Shown: piece after piece, positions 26,201 through 34,004 of the stretch
Layout: every line of letters starts with the position of its first letter
Position numbering within the stretch: the stretch's first letter is position 1
Assembly: GCA_022827265.1 (NCBI GenBank)
Contig: JAJDTF010000141.1
Coordinates: 1 to 48,795, forward strand
Length of the DNA stretch: 48,795 nt
From: Acidimicrobiia bacterium
Lineage (GTDB): Bacteria; Actinomycetota; Acidimicrobiia; Acidimicrobiales; Poriferisodalaceae
Direction: 5' to 3'
The notes under the pieces: generated by a model
The model's input: only the letters and a program-made list of their open reading frames with translations
Databases searched by the model: none
What the model was told of the DNA's origin: nothing
Program-made: the position numbers and the translations under genes

Positions 26201-27286
26201 CGCAACGCCATAACGGATCTGCCCGACGGCACGTACTACGGCGAGGACCGCACCGACAACGACTGCTTCGGCCCGGCCGACATTGCCGTGCGGGTGCACC
26301 TGAGCGTCGAGGGCGACGAGATGACGCTCGACTTCACCGGCACCGACCCGCAGATCGAGGGCTTCAAGAACAGCTCGCTGGCCAACACCTATTCGTCGGT
26401 GTTCCTGGCCGTCTCGTCGTTTTTCGACACGTCGATCCCCCGCAACGAGGGCACCTACCGGCCGGTCACGATCATCGCCCCCGAAGGCAGCATCGTGAAC
26501 GCCCTGCCGCCGGCGCCGATGACCATGAACACAGTCTTCGTTGCCCACGAGATCGTGATCGCCGTGTGGCAGGCGTTGGCACAAGCCGACCCCGATCGGG
26601 CCTGCGCCGCATGGTCCAAGACCATGCACGGCCATGTCGCCGGGCGCCGCGACGACGGCACCACCTGGGTGATGTACCAGTGGCATGCCATGGCCACGCC
26701 CGGTGCGACGGCCGAGCGTGACGGCTTCCCGCAGATGGGCCACCTCATCACGCTCGGCGGCCTCGACCTGCCGAACCTGGAGTTCCACGAGCAGATGTAT
26801 CCCGTCCGGTATGTGCGCCACGAACAGCGCTGCGACAACGCCGGCCCGGGGCAGCGGCGCGGCGGCACCGGGGTGCGGTACGAGGCAGACATTCTCGAGC
26901 CCGCCATCTGGTCATTCCGGGCCGAAGGGCTCGACACGCCGTCGGGGCACGGTGTGCGCGGCGGCGGCACCGGCGGTGTGGGCTTGGAGTGGATCGTGCC
27001 CGTCGATGTCGAGCACGACGGGCCGACGTTCGTGCCGCCCAAGTACGGCGTGAAGCGCATGGGGCCCGCACGCATGATCGCCGACACGCCCGGCGGGGGC
27101 GGCTGGGGCGACGCGTTCGAGCGGGAACCCGACGCAGTGCTGCGGGACGTGATGGACGACGTTGTTAGCGTCGAGGGCGCCCGCCGCGACTACGGCGTGG
27201 TGATCGGCGCCGATGGCCGATCCGTCGATGCTGAAGCGACTGCTCGCTTGCGTGCGGCCGATCCGACCGCCGCATCGACGGCCTGA
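23252..27286 (+). CDS. Fused HyuA-HyuB hydantoinase/5-oxoprolinase-type protein
   Basis: A 1344-aa protein that joins the two subunits of ATP-dependent N-methylhydantoinase/oxoprolinase-type enzymes. The HyuA half (about residues 25-725) has the sugar-kinase-like ATPase signatures WRIGVDVGGTFTDLVLADAQ, HGSTVATNTML, LISMEIGGTSCDVLL and AAGGAGPMHGASVA. The HyuB half starts near residue 750 (ELDPIVLAVMQNRLDQIGRH) and includes TRTARSTIFSQSHDFSCYV, HTGGGGFAV and GGGWGDAF near the end. The family opens hydantoins, 5-oxoproline, or carboxylates ketones such as acetophenone using ATP. In many bacteria hyuA and hyuB are separate genes; eukaryotic and some bacterial oxoprolinases are fused, as here. 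The linker is about 25 residues, rich in Ser, Gly and Ala. Confidence 0.92.
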   Translation: MTTRAAPAAQNGSNGATGRPAAPWRIGVDVGGTFTDLVLADAQGATWVAKVPSVPADPSRGVHAALARVAVDLGMPLDEVLAGCALFVHGSTVATNTMLEGTGAVVGLIATEGFRDALEIRRGLREDQWNHRAPFAPVLVPRYLRATLGGRIDADGSEHAPLDLEGLGPVLEHFDSHDVEAVAIAFMNSFVNDAHERAAAEAVREQWDGTWVTTSTAVSSLMGEYERTSTAVVNASLSPKIVSYLRKLNDELAAAGLRHSILLVQSNGGAASVDQVSERPVNLLLSGPAAAIGALNLYRDATDAALVTDENTSAVAGNLISMEIGGTSCDVLLMSGGEVDTRDDIMIAGYHVSTPAIDIHTIGAGGGTIAGVDEAGLLYVGPQGAGADPGPACYGHGGTLPTVTDAQLVLGRLRPGKSAGGTLDLDIDAAREAIRTNVTEPLAMTVEEAAAGIVEVVEQHLLSATEHISIERGHSPRRFTMVAAGGAGPMHGASVAAGLGCERVYVPRDAGALCAIGMLHSDVRQDFTRFLMGSLDELDLAEVDAGFEALRAQALHVMDGEGFAASQVTLDCELELHHPGQLWTIRVPAYGDDPSTIDAAAVRDAFEAEYQRLYGHVQQDGTIMVASLRLVARASTGDVATSETAPAEGDPEPIETRSVWHGPFGWCDTPVFDGEVLRRGHTIMGPALVEELTTTVVARPGDRLWVDANGDLFIDLAPADEAESSTGSGDAAVSRSVQSGRARTETNGAAAVPGVELDPIVLAVMQNRLDQIGRHMGWVMTRTARSTIFSQSHDFSCYVTTPDGTLVANADGIPIHTGGGGFAVRALLKRYEGRINPEDVFLLSDPYVAGGNHLPDWVIARPVFTDEESGEHTLVGFCCNRAHQSDIGGGLAGTYNPEATEIWQEGIRLPVMKLIEAGAVRDDLWELLLINCRTPELLDGDLLAMLGSTRIGAERVLGLVAELSVEPYLAYLDGVLTHGERRMRNAITDLPDGTYYGEDRTDNDCFGPADIAVRVHLSVEGDEMTLDFTGTDPQIEGFKNSSLANTYSSVFLAVSSFFDTSIPRNEGTYRPVTIIAPEGSIVNALPPAPMTMNTVFVAHEIVIAVWQALAQADPDRACAAWSKTMHGHVAGRRDDGTTWVMYQWHAMATPGATAERDGFPQMGHLITLGGLDLPNLEFHEQMYPVRYVRHEQRCDNAGPGQRRGGTGVRYEADILEPAIWSFRAEGLDTPSGHGVRGGGTGGVGLEWIVPVDVEHDGPTFVPPKYGVKRMGPARMIADTPGGGGWGDAFEREPDAVLRDVMDDVVSVEGARRDYGVVIGADGRSVDAEATARLRAADPTAASTA

Positions 27287-27356
27287 GTCCCAGAAACTGA
27301 GCCCAGCAACACCGCCCCGCAGAGAGTCCTGATTCCCCAACAGGGAGACGTTCGCA

Positions 27357-28154
27357 ATGACGCTCGTGCTCGTTCACGGCAACCCCGAGACAACCGCCAT
27401 CTGGAATCCGATGCGCGCCGCCCTCGAGCGCAACGGCATCGGCTCCTCCGATGTGGTGGCGCTGTCGCCTCCCGGGTTCGGCGTACCCGCGCCCGACGGG
27501 TTCGGCGCCACCATGAGCGAGTACCGCGACTGGCTCGCAGCAGAGCTGGAGCAACTGCTCGCGGCCGGCGCCGAGCACGTGGACCTGCTGGGACACGACT
27601 GGGGCGGCGGTCATGTCATGCGCATCGCCATGGAGCGCCCGGACCTGATCCGCTCGTGGTGCACCGACGTCATCGGCCTGTTCGATCCCGACTACGTCTG
27701 GCATGACGCAGCGCAGCTCTGGCAGACCCCGGAGGGAGATGCCTCCATCCAGCGCATGATCAGCCGCCCTGAGCCCGAACGAGTTGCCTTCTATGCAGGT
27801 CTCGGCATGGGAACCGAAGTTGCCGAGGCCGTCGTGCCGCACATCAACGCCGACATGGGCCGGTGCATCCTGGCGCTCTACCGCGACGCTGCCCAGCCCG
27901 CCATGGCCGATCTCGGCTTCAACATCGCCGCAGCCGGCCAGCGGCCCGGCCTGTGCATCCTGGCGGCAGGCGATCACTTCACCGGCGGCGGGGTCATGCA
28001 CCGACGCATCGCCACTCGCGCCGGCGCCCGGGTCACGGAGCTGCTGGACGTGGGCCACTGGTGGATGTGCGAGAACCCGGGCCTCGCAGCACACACTGTG
28101 GCGAGCTGGCTGGCGTCGCTCGACAGAGCCGCGGCGGCTCGGGCCAGCGACTGA
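27357..28154 (+). CDS. Alpha/beta hydrolase with Asp nucleophile (epoxide hydrolase/haloalkane dehalogenase-like)
   Basis: A 265-aa alpha/beta hydrolase. The oxyanion segment is LVLVHGNPETTAIWNPM and the nucleophile elbow is LLGHDWGGGH, with Asp81 where esterases have Ser. This is the pattern of epoxide hydrolases and haloalkane dehalogenases. The C-terminal His is in DVGHWWMCENPG. An Asp nucleophile implies a covalent alkyl-enzyme step on an epoxide or halide; which one cannot be decided here. A good ribosome site (CAGGGAGA) stands before the ATG. It follows the HyuAB gene by 70 nt on the same strand. Confidence 0.85.
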   Translation: MTLVLVHGNPETTAIWNPMRAALERNGIGSSDVVALSPPGFGVPAPDGFGATMSEYRDWLAAELEQLLAAGAEHVDLLGHDWGGGHVMRIAMERPDLIRSWCTDVIGLFDPDYVWHDAAQLWQTPEGDASIQRMISRPEPERVAFYAGLGMGTEVAEAVVPHINADMGRCILALYRDAAQPAMADLGFNIAAAGQRPGLCILAAGDHFTGGGVMHRRIATRAGARVTELLDVGHWWMCENPGLAAHTVASWLASLDRAAAARASD

Positions 28155-28306
28155 ACGACCCGCCCGGCTGCCCGCCCTGCGGCGCTCAGCGCCGGCTGGG
28201 CGTTGGGCTACTGTCGCGGCTGACGCCCGGTCGTGCGCGGCCGGGCGCGCCGTTCTGAACGCAATCCGGTACTCAGGAGTGGGTGCCAGCCACAAGGGGG
28301 CAAACG

Positions 28307-30619
28307 ATGGCCGCATCGGGTTCGATCCTGGGGAATCCTGTTCAGCGAAAGGAAGATCCTGGGCTGCTGACCGGGGCGAATCACTACGTCGACGACCTTG
28401 ACGTCGACGCGGCGCGGGTCGCCTTCGTGCGGTCGCCGGAGGCCCATGCCGAGATCACCTCGATCGACACGTCCGAGGCAGCATCGATGCCGGGCGTCGT
28501 GGCGGTGTACACCTCGGAGAACCTGCCGATGGATGCATTCCAAGGCTTCCCGATGATGCCGCCCGACTTCAACCGCCCGCCATTGGCGGCGGGCCGGGTG
28601 CGCTTCGTCGGCGACATGGTGGCAGCGGTGGTCGCAGAGACTCAAGCGCAGGCGAATGACGCGGCCGAGGCGGTCTACGTCGACTACAGCCCTCTCCCGG
28701 TCGTATCGGACTTCGAGCGGGCGGCAGATCCCGACTCGCCCGTCGTGTGGGACGGCCAGGCATCCAATGTGTGCTTCCCGTTCGCCATCCCGGGCCCGGA
28801 TGAAGAGACCGGCGAGCGGCCGGGGGTCGATGCCCTTGCCGGCGCCGACCATGTCGTGTCGGAGCGCATCGTCACCCAGCGCCTGGCGGGCGCCCCTATG
28901 GAGCCCAACGGGGGCGTGGCCGTGCCGGGTGGCGACGGCAGCATGACCCTGCACCTGTCGGTGCAGAACGCCCACTCCCAGCATGAAGCGCTGGCTCCCG
29001 CACTCGGCCTCGAGCCGGATCAGCTGCGTGTGACTGCGCCGTGGGTCGGCGGCGGCTTCGGTCCGAAGGCGGCGGTGTACCCCGAGTACATCGTGGTCGG
29101 CAAAGCTGCCCAGGCACTGGGCCGCCCGACCCGGTGGACCGAGAACCGCACCGAGAACATGCTGTCGATGGTGCAGGGCCGCGCCATGGTGATGAACGTC
29201 GAGATGGGCGTACGCAACGACGGCAGCATCGTGGGCCTCAAGGCGCACGTGATTGCCGACGCCGGGGCTTACCCGATCATCGGTGCGATCCTGCCGATGC
29301 TGACCGGCATGCTCAGCCAGGCCGTGTACGACATTCCCGTCATCGACTTCGTCTCGCAGACGGTCATCACCAACACCACGCCGATCGGTGCGTACCGCGG
29401 CGCCGGGCGTCCTGAGGCGACCCAGATGGTGGAGCGCATCTTGGACAAGGCGGCCGCCGCCATCGGCATGGATCCCGCCGAGATCCGGCGCAAGAACTAC
29501 CTGCAGCCCGACGCCTTCCCGACCGCCCTGCAGACAGGCGTGAGCTACGACTCCGGCGAGTACGAGCGGGCGCTCGACGCTGTGCTCGAAGCCTCCGGGT
29601 ATGCCGATCTGCGAGCCGAGCAGCAATCCCGGCGCGACGCCGGCGACTCGAAGCTGCTGGGCATCGGCGTGTCGTCGTACGTGGAGATCACCGCTCCGGT
29701 GGGCCTGCACGTGGAGTACGGCAGCACTGAGGTGCACGAAGACGGCACAGCCACGATCCGGGTGGGCACCTCCAGCCACGGCCAGGGCCACGACACGGCG
29801 TTCAGCCAGATCGTCGAGGGTGTGCTGGGCATTCCTATGGACCAGGTCACCCATCTCGACGCTGACACTGCCGAGGTGCCCTCCGGCGCGGGCACGCTGG
29901 GCTCGCGCTCGCTGCAAACGGCTGGTTCGGCCGTGTACCTGTCCAGCCAGGCCGTGCTGGAGAAGGGCAAGCAGCTCGCCGCCCACCTGCTCGAGGCATC
30001 TGCCGACGACATCGTGGTGGCCGAAGGCGGCCTTGCCGTTGCCGGCGTTCCGACCAGCTCGGTGAGCTGGGCCGACATCGCGACGCTGGCCAACGACGAC
30101 TCCGCCCGCCCGTCAGGTCTCGAGGCAGGCCTGATGGCCGAGGAGAACTTCGATGGGACCGATTCAACGTTCCCGTTCGGCTCCCATGTGGCCGTCGTCG
30201 AGGTCGACCGCGACACCGGCGAGGTCGAGCTGGTGCGTCACGTGGCCGTCGACGACTGCGGCACCATCATGAACCCGCTGATCGTGAACGGCCAGCAGCA
30301 CGGCGGCATTGCCCAAGGCATCGCGCAGGCGCTGTACGAGCACGTCGAATACGACGGCGACGGCCAGCCCCGCAACCCGAGTCTCGGCGACTACCTGGTG
30401 CCTTCGGCCGCCGAGCTGCCGAGCTTCGAGGTGTCCAACACCGAGACGGCCAGCCCGCGCAATCCGCTGGGTGCCAAGGGCATCGGCGAGTCGGGCACGA
30501 TCGGCTCCACGCCGGCGGTGCACAACGCGGTGTGCGATGCGGTGGCCCACCTGGGCATCGACCACATCGACATGCCCTGCAGCCCCCAGAACGTCTGGCG
30601 CGCCCTCCAGAGCGCCTGA
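28307..30619 (+). CDS. Molybdenum hydroxylase large subunit, xanthine dehydrogenase/CoxL form II type
   Basis: A 770-aa molybdopterin-binding subunit of the xanthine oxidase family, starting SILGNPVQRKEDPGLLTG. The active-site loop reads AYRGAGRPEA (about residue 364), the form II signature, not the AYRCSFR loop of true CO dehydrogenase. The catalytic Glu is in GAKGIGESGTIGS near residue 725. Such subunits hydroxylate aldehydes or N-heterocycles, and need an FAD subunit (CoxM-like) and a 2Fe-2S subunit (CoxS-like). Neither lies next to it nor anywhere in the window, so it is an orphan here. The start is well supported by AAGGGGG 8 nt before the ATG. Confidence 0.92.
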   Translation: MAASGSILGNPVQRKEDPGLLTGANHYVDDLDVDAARVAFVRSPEAHAEITSIDTSEAASMPGVVAVYTSENLPMDAFQGFPMMPPDFNRPPLAAGRVRFVGDMVAAVVAETQAQANDAAEAVYVDYSPLPVVSDFERAADPDSPVVWDGQASNVCFPFAIPGPDEETGERPGVDALAGADHVVSERIVTQRLAGAPMEPNGGVAVPGGDGSMTLHLSVQNAHSQHEALAPALGLEPDQLRVTAPWVGGGFGPKAAVYPEYIVVGKAAQALGRPTRWTENRTENMLSMVQGRAMVMNVEMGVRNDGSIVGLKAHVIADAGAYPIIGAILPMLTGMLSQAVYDIPVIDFVSQTVITNTTPIGAYRGAGRPEATQMVERILDKAAAAIGMDPAEIRRKNYLQPDAFPTALQTGVSYDSGEYERALDAVLEASGYADLRAEQQSRRDAGDSKLLGIGVSSYVEITAPVGLHVEYGSTEVHEDGTATIRVGTSSHGQGHDTAFSQIVEGVLGIPMDQVTHLDADTAEVPSGAGTLGSRSLQTAGSAVYLSSQAVLEKGKQLAAHLLEASADDIVVAEGGLAVAGVPTSSVSWADIATLANDDSARPSGLEAGLMAEENFDGTDSTFPFGSHVAVVEVDRDTGEVELVRHVAVDDCGTIMNPLIVNGQQHGGIAQGIAQALYEHVEYDGDGQPRNPSLGDYLVPSAAELPSFEVSNTETASPRNPLGAKGIGESGTIGSTPAVHNAVCDAVAHLGIDHIDMPCSPQNVWRALQSA

Positions 30620-30766
30620 GCCCGCACAGCGCACGGTTCCTCGCCTGCGAGGGCGCTGCGCCTCCCCCCGGACGAAGCGCCGGGCGATGACGTAGCCTCT
30701 GTGCTCGCACACGCAGCGTGACCGACCCTGCAGACGGGTTCGGCGCGTCCTCAGAGGGGACACCAC

Positions 30767-31996
30767 ATGAGTACAGATGCAGCGACCGACCCGGTCATCG
30801 TCGCCACCACCCGCAGCCCGATCGGCCGTGCCTTCAAGGGCTCGCTGACCGAGATGCGTCCCGACGACATGACGGCGCAGATCGTCACCAAGCTGCTCGA
30901 CAAGGTGCCCGAGCTGCCCCACGGCGAGATCGAGGATCTCATGCTGGGCTGCGGGCAGCCAGGCGGCGAGGCCGGCTTCAACATCGCACGAGCTTCGGCC
31001 ATCCTGGCCGGGCTCGACGACGTGCCCGGCACCACGGTCAACCGCTACTGCTCGTCCTCGTTGCAGACCATCCGCATGGCCGCACACGCCATCCGTGCCG
31101 GTGAGGGCGACGCCTTCATCGCCGCCGGTGTCGAGTGCGTCAGCCGCTATGACAAGGGCAACTCCGACAGCCTGCCCGGCACCACCAACCCTCAGTTCCG
31201 TGCGCCCGGCGAGCGGACCAAGGTGCGGTCCGAAGGCGGCCACGGCGACTGGACTCCGGCGCCCGGGCTGCCCGACCTCTACATCGCGATGGGCCAGACG
31301 GCCGAGAACGTGGCCGAGCACAAGGGCGTCAGCCGTCAAGCCATGGACGAGTACGGCGTGATGAGCCAGAACAAGGCCGAGGCCGCCATCGGTCGTGGCT
31401 TCTTCGAGATGGACATCACCCCGCTGGAACTGCCCAACGGAAGCGTGGTCAGCTCTGACGACGGGCCCCGCGCCGGCGTCACCTACGAAGCTGTCTCGCA
31501 GCTGAAGCCTGTATTCCGCCCCGACGGCAGCGTGACCGCCGGCAATGCGTGCCCGCTGAACGACGGCGCCGCCGCAGTCATGGTCATGAGCCGCAAGCGT
31601 GCCGAGGAGTTGGGCATCACGCCGCTGGCACGCATCATCTCGTCGGCGGTATCGGCGCTGAACCCCGAGATCATGGGCCTCGGCCCCATCGAGGCGTGCA
31701 AGAAGGCGCTGGCCCGTGCGGGAATGACGATGAGCGACATCGACATGGTCGAGATCAACGAGGCCTTCGCTGCCCAGGTGATCCCCTCGGCCGACGAGCT
31801 GGGCATCGACATGGTCGATCAGCTGAACCTCAACGGCGGCGCCATCGCATTGGGCCACCCGTTCGGCATGACGGGTGCCCGCATCATGACCACGCTGCTG
31901 AACGGCCTCGCCGACCGTGACAAGACCTTCGGGCTCGAGTCGATGTGCGTCGGCGGCGGTCAGGGCATGGCCATGATCGTGGAGCGCCTCAACTAG
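30767..31996 (+). CDS. Thiolase (acetyl-CoA acetyltransferase family)
   Basis: A 409-aa thiolase, condensing or cleaving 3-ketoacyl-CoA. The nucleophile Cys95 is in VNRYCSSSLQT, the His is in GGAIALGHPFGMTGAR, and the second Cys is in MCVGGGQGMAM. EINEAFAAQ is the conserved NEAF motif. Length and all catalytic residues are normal. The ATG has AGAGGGGACACC upstream. It is the natural end point for CoA esters produced by the ligase and CoA-transferases of this region, releasing acetyl-CoA, but no dehydrogenase or hydratase of a full beta-oxidation set lies beside it. Confidence 0.94.
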   Translation: MSTDAATDPVIVATTRSPIGRAFKGSLTEMRPDDMTAQIVTKLLDKVPELPHGEIEDLMLGCGQPGGEAGFNIARASAILAGLDDVPGTTVNRYCSSSLQTIRMAAHAIRAGEGDAFIAAGVECVSRYDKGNSDSLPGTTNPQFRAPGERTKVRSEGGHGDWTPAPGLPDLYIAMGQTAENVAEHKGVSRQAMDEYGVMSQNKAEAAIGRGFFEMDITPLELPNGSVVSSDDGPRAGVTYEAVSQLKPVFRPDGSVTAGNACPLNDGAAAVMVMSRKRAEELGITPLARIISSAVSALNPEIMGLGPIEACKKALARAGMTMSDIDMVEINEAFAAQVIPSADELGIDMVDQLNLNGGAIALGHPFGMTGARIMTTLLNGLADRDKTFGLESMCVGGGQGMAMIVERLN

Positions 31997-32069
31997 ATCG
32001 CTGCTTCAAACCAGCGGCTGAGCCGATAACTGCCGCGCTTCGGGGCGGTGCATCGGCAACACTGGCCGG

Positions 32070-32789
32070 GTGAACACGTCCTCGCCGACGGTGCCGCGGT
32101 CGATCCAGATCGTTCCGTCCGTCCTGCCTGCTGACTTTGCGCGCCTCGGCGACGAGTGCGCTGCCTTGGAGGCGGCGGGCGTCGACCGGATCCAGTGGGA
32201 TGTCATGGACGGCGTCTTCGTGCCGAACCTGACGTTCGGCCCCGACGTCATCGCTGCCTGCCGTCCCCACGCCAGCGTGATGTTCGAAGCACACCTCATG
32301 GTCGCCGACCCCGACCCGATGCTCGGCGCCTACGTCGACGCCGGCTGCGAGATGCTGATCGTGCACGCCGAGTCGGTGACGCACCTGCACCGGACGCTCG
32401 GCCGGGTTGCCGAACTGGGTGCGCAACCGGCAGTGGCCATCAACCCCTCGACGCCGATCGACGCCGTGGCCCATGTGCTCGACCTGGTCGACATGGTGCT
32501 CGTCATGACCGTCAACCCAGGATTCGGCGGGCAGGCCTATATCGCCACGATGGAGCCCAAGATCGCTGCCCTGCGCCAGCTCATCTCGGCGAGCGGTTCG
32601 GCCGGGGCGTCGGGCGCGGGCATCGACATCGAGGTGGACGGCGGCATCTCGGCTGAGACCATCGGCGGTGCTGCTGCGGCAGGCGCCAACGTTCTCGTAT
32701 CGGGCAGCGCGCTGTATCGCTATGACGAGGGGCTCGCGCACGGCGTCGCGGACCTGCGCTGCCGTGCGGAGGCTGCGTTCCGAGCGTGA
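32070..32789 (+). CDS. rpe: Ribulose-phosphate 3-epimerase
   Basis: A 239-aa TIM-barrel epimerase interconverting ribulose-5-P and xylulose-5-P in the pentose phosphate pathway. Signatures are IVPSVLPADFARLG, DVMDGVFVPNLTFGP, EAHLMVADPDP, VLVMTVNPGFGGQAYI and EVDGGISAETIGGAA. The canonical enzymes have a metal-binding His two residues before the Asp of DVMDG; here the segment is IQWDVMDG, so that His is Gln42. The other ligands, Asp44, His75 and the Asp of EVDGG, are present. Starts at GTG with a weak ribosome site. Its stop shares one base with the ATG of the next gene. Confidence 0.92.
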   Translation: MNTSSPTVPRSIQIVPSVLPADFARLGDECAALEAAGVDRIQWDVMDGVFVPNLTFGPDVIAACRPHASVMFEAHLMVADPDPMLGAYVDAGCEMLIVHAESVTHLHRTLGRVAELGAQPAVAINPSTPIDAVAHVLDLVDMVLVMTVNPGFGGQAYIATMEPKIAALRQLISASGSAGASGAGIDIEVDGGISAETIGGAAAAGANVLVSGSALYRYDEGLAHGVADLRCRAEAAFRA

Positions 32790-33241
32790 TGACCGTGACA
32801 GCTCGCCGGCGCTGGCTTCTCATCGCCGCCGCCGTGGTAGCGGTCGCTCTTGCCTTGTGGCCGACGCTCTGCCGTGACAGCGGCGAACCTTCCGTCGAGG
32901 AGTTCTGCGCCGAGTTCGCCCACCTGCTGGTCGTGGATCAGCTCAGCCTGACGGTCAACCCCAATGACGACACGGGAACGCGTGAGGCAATGGATCGCAC
33001 AGCCCGCCAGTTCGCAGATGCTGCTGCAGCGGCGCCAACGGAGATCCGTCCCGACATGGTTCTGCTGGCCGACCTGACGGCTGCACTGTCGGAGGCCGTC
33101 GCCGAGACTGCGTCACGCGAGACGTTCGACCGCGCCGCGGCCGTGATCGCTGCACAGGATCCGTTCCTCGAAACGCAGGATGCCGCCACCCAGCGTGTCG
33201 TCGACTACGTCACCCGCCATTGCACTGCTGCGCCCGGCTGA
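32789..33241 (+). CDS. Small membrane-anchored or exported protein of unknown function
   Basis: A 150-aa protein with a basic N terminus (TARRRW) and one hydrophobic segment (LLIAAAVVAVALALW), followed by an Ala/Asp/Glu-rich, probably helical domain. It fits an uncleaved signal anchor with the domain outside the membrane. Cysteines at the segment's end, in VEEFCAEF and in the last residues (RHCTAAPG) could pair. No family is recognised. It overlaps the rpe stop by one base (TGATG), so it is translated with rpe. A GTG three bases upstream is an alternative start. Its stop codon lies inside the first unit of a tandem repeat. Confidence 0.65.
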   Translation: MTVTARRRWLLIAAAVVAVALALWPTLCRDSGEPSVEEFCAEFAHLLVVDQLSLTVNPNDDTGTREAMDRTARQFADAAAAAPTEIRPDMVLLADLTAALSEAVAETASRETFDRAAAVIAAQDPFLETQDAATQRVVDYVTRHCTAAPG

Positions 33242-33305
33242 ACCAGGCGCACGAGCACTGCTGCGCCCGGCTGAACCAGGCGCACGAGCACCGCTGCGCC
33301 CGGCT
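33223..33305. repeat. 33-bp tandem repeat (2.5 copies) joining two convergent gene ends
   Basis: A unit beginning CACTGCTGCGCCCGGCTG repeats at 33223, 33256 and, partly and with one change, at 33289-33305. The first unit contains the last codons and stop of the small anchored protein gene; the last half unit reads into the clpP stop (minus strand). So both genes end in repeat sequence. There are no unique spacers, so it is not a CRISPR. It may act as a two-way terminator or be simple slippage. Confidence 0.85.
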
Positions 33306-33924
33306 AGATCATCTCGCCGCGCTTGACGATCACGTGATCGCACAAGCCGTAGCCCTTCGCTTCCTCCGCGGTGAACCAACGGTCGCGCTCGGAGTCGAGC
33401 AGGATCTGCTCCACGTCCTGACCGCTGTGCAGGGCCGTGCGCTCGGCCATCAGGCGCTTGACGTATGCCATCTGCTCGGCCTGGATGGCAATGTCTGATG
33501 CTTGGCCCCGCACGCCGCCGGACGGCTGGTGCATCATCACCCGTGCGTGCGGGAGGCAATAGCGCTTGCCCGGCGCCCCCGCAGTGAGCAGGAACTGCCC
33601 CATCGAGGCCCCGAGCCCCAGGCAGACGGTGGCCACGTCGCAGGCCACGAACTGCATGGTGTCGTAGATGGCCATGCCGGCGGTGACTGAACCGCCCGGG
33701 CTGTTGATGTACAGCGAGATGTCGCGGCCCCGATCCTGACCCTCCAGGTAGAGCATCTGCGCGCAGACGACGTTGGCGAGCTGATCATCCACCTCGTCGC
33801 CCAGGAACACGATGCGGTCGTCGAGCAGCCGGTTCGAGATCTGGGTCCAGCCGGACACGCCACTGGCGTCGAACACTCGCTGCGCACCCGGCGCCGGGAC
33901 GGTGATCGATGGAAGGTCGGTCAT
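33304..33924 (-). CDS. clpP: ATP-dependent Clp protease proteolytic subunit
   Basis: A 206-aa ClpP serine peptidase, normal in length. The catalytic triad is visible: Ser107 in [11 protein letters not shown], His132 in [11 protein letters not shown] and Asp181 in [31 protein letters not shown] forms the substrate-binding strand. It works as a tetradecamer with an AAA+ unfoldase (ClpX or ClpC). In actinobacteria clpP1 and clpP2 normally sit in tandem near clpX; here a single clpP stands alone beside rdgB, so it may be an extra paralogue. A TAGCCT hexamer 7 nt before the ATG suggests a leaderless mRNA. Confidence 0.94.
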   Translation of the reverse strand: MTDLPSITVPAPGAQRVFDASGVSGWTQISNRLLDDRIVFLGDEVDDQLANVVCAQMLYLEGQDRGRDISLYINSPGGSVTAGMAIYDTMQFVACDVATVCLGLGASMGQFLLTAGAPGKRYCLPHARVMMHQPSGGVRGQASDIAIQAEQMAYVKRLMAERTALHSGQDVEQILLDSERDRWFTAEEAKGYGLCDHVIVKRGEMI

Positions 33925-33931
33925 GCGCCGC

Positions 33932-33937
33932 AGGCTA
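33932..33937 (-). promoter_or_regulatory. Putative -10 (TAGCCT) of a leaderless clpP mRNA
   Basis: Minus-strand TAGCCT, then exactly 7 nt (GCGGCGC) and the clpP ATG. It matches TANNNT, no ribosome site is present, and it is the same hexamer as before the amidase at 19089. Confidence 0.55.
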
Positions 33938-34004
33938 CCGACGAGCCCTTCCGGTGCAGCCGGAATCCCACTGCCGACTGCGTCCGAGAAGGAGCGAGAC
34001 GAAC

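Noticed and set aside
28307..30619. Carbon monoxide dehydrogenase (coxL) call
   Set aside because: The AYRGAGR loop is the form II signature; true CO dehydrogenase has AYRCSFR, and coxM/coxS are absent.
28208..31858. Two long minus-strand open frames (592 and 564 codons) opposite the molybdenum hydroxylase and thiolase genes
   Set aside because: They are antisense shadows: no conserved motifs, low-complexity His/Arg/Gly/Val composition, and the plus-strand genes carry complete catalytic signatures.
33223..33305. Short repeats considered as a CRISPR array
   Set aside because: The 33-bp units are directly contiguous with no unique spacers, only 2.5 copies exist, and no cas gene is near.
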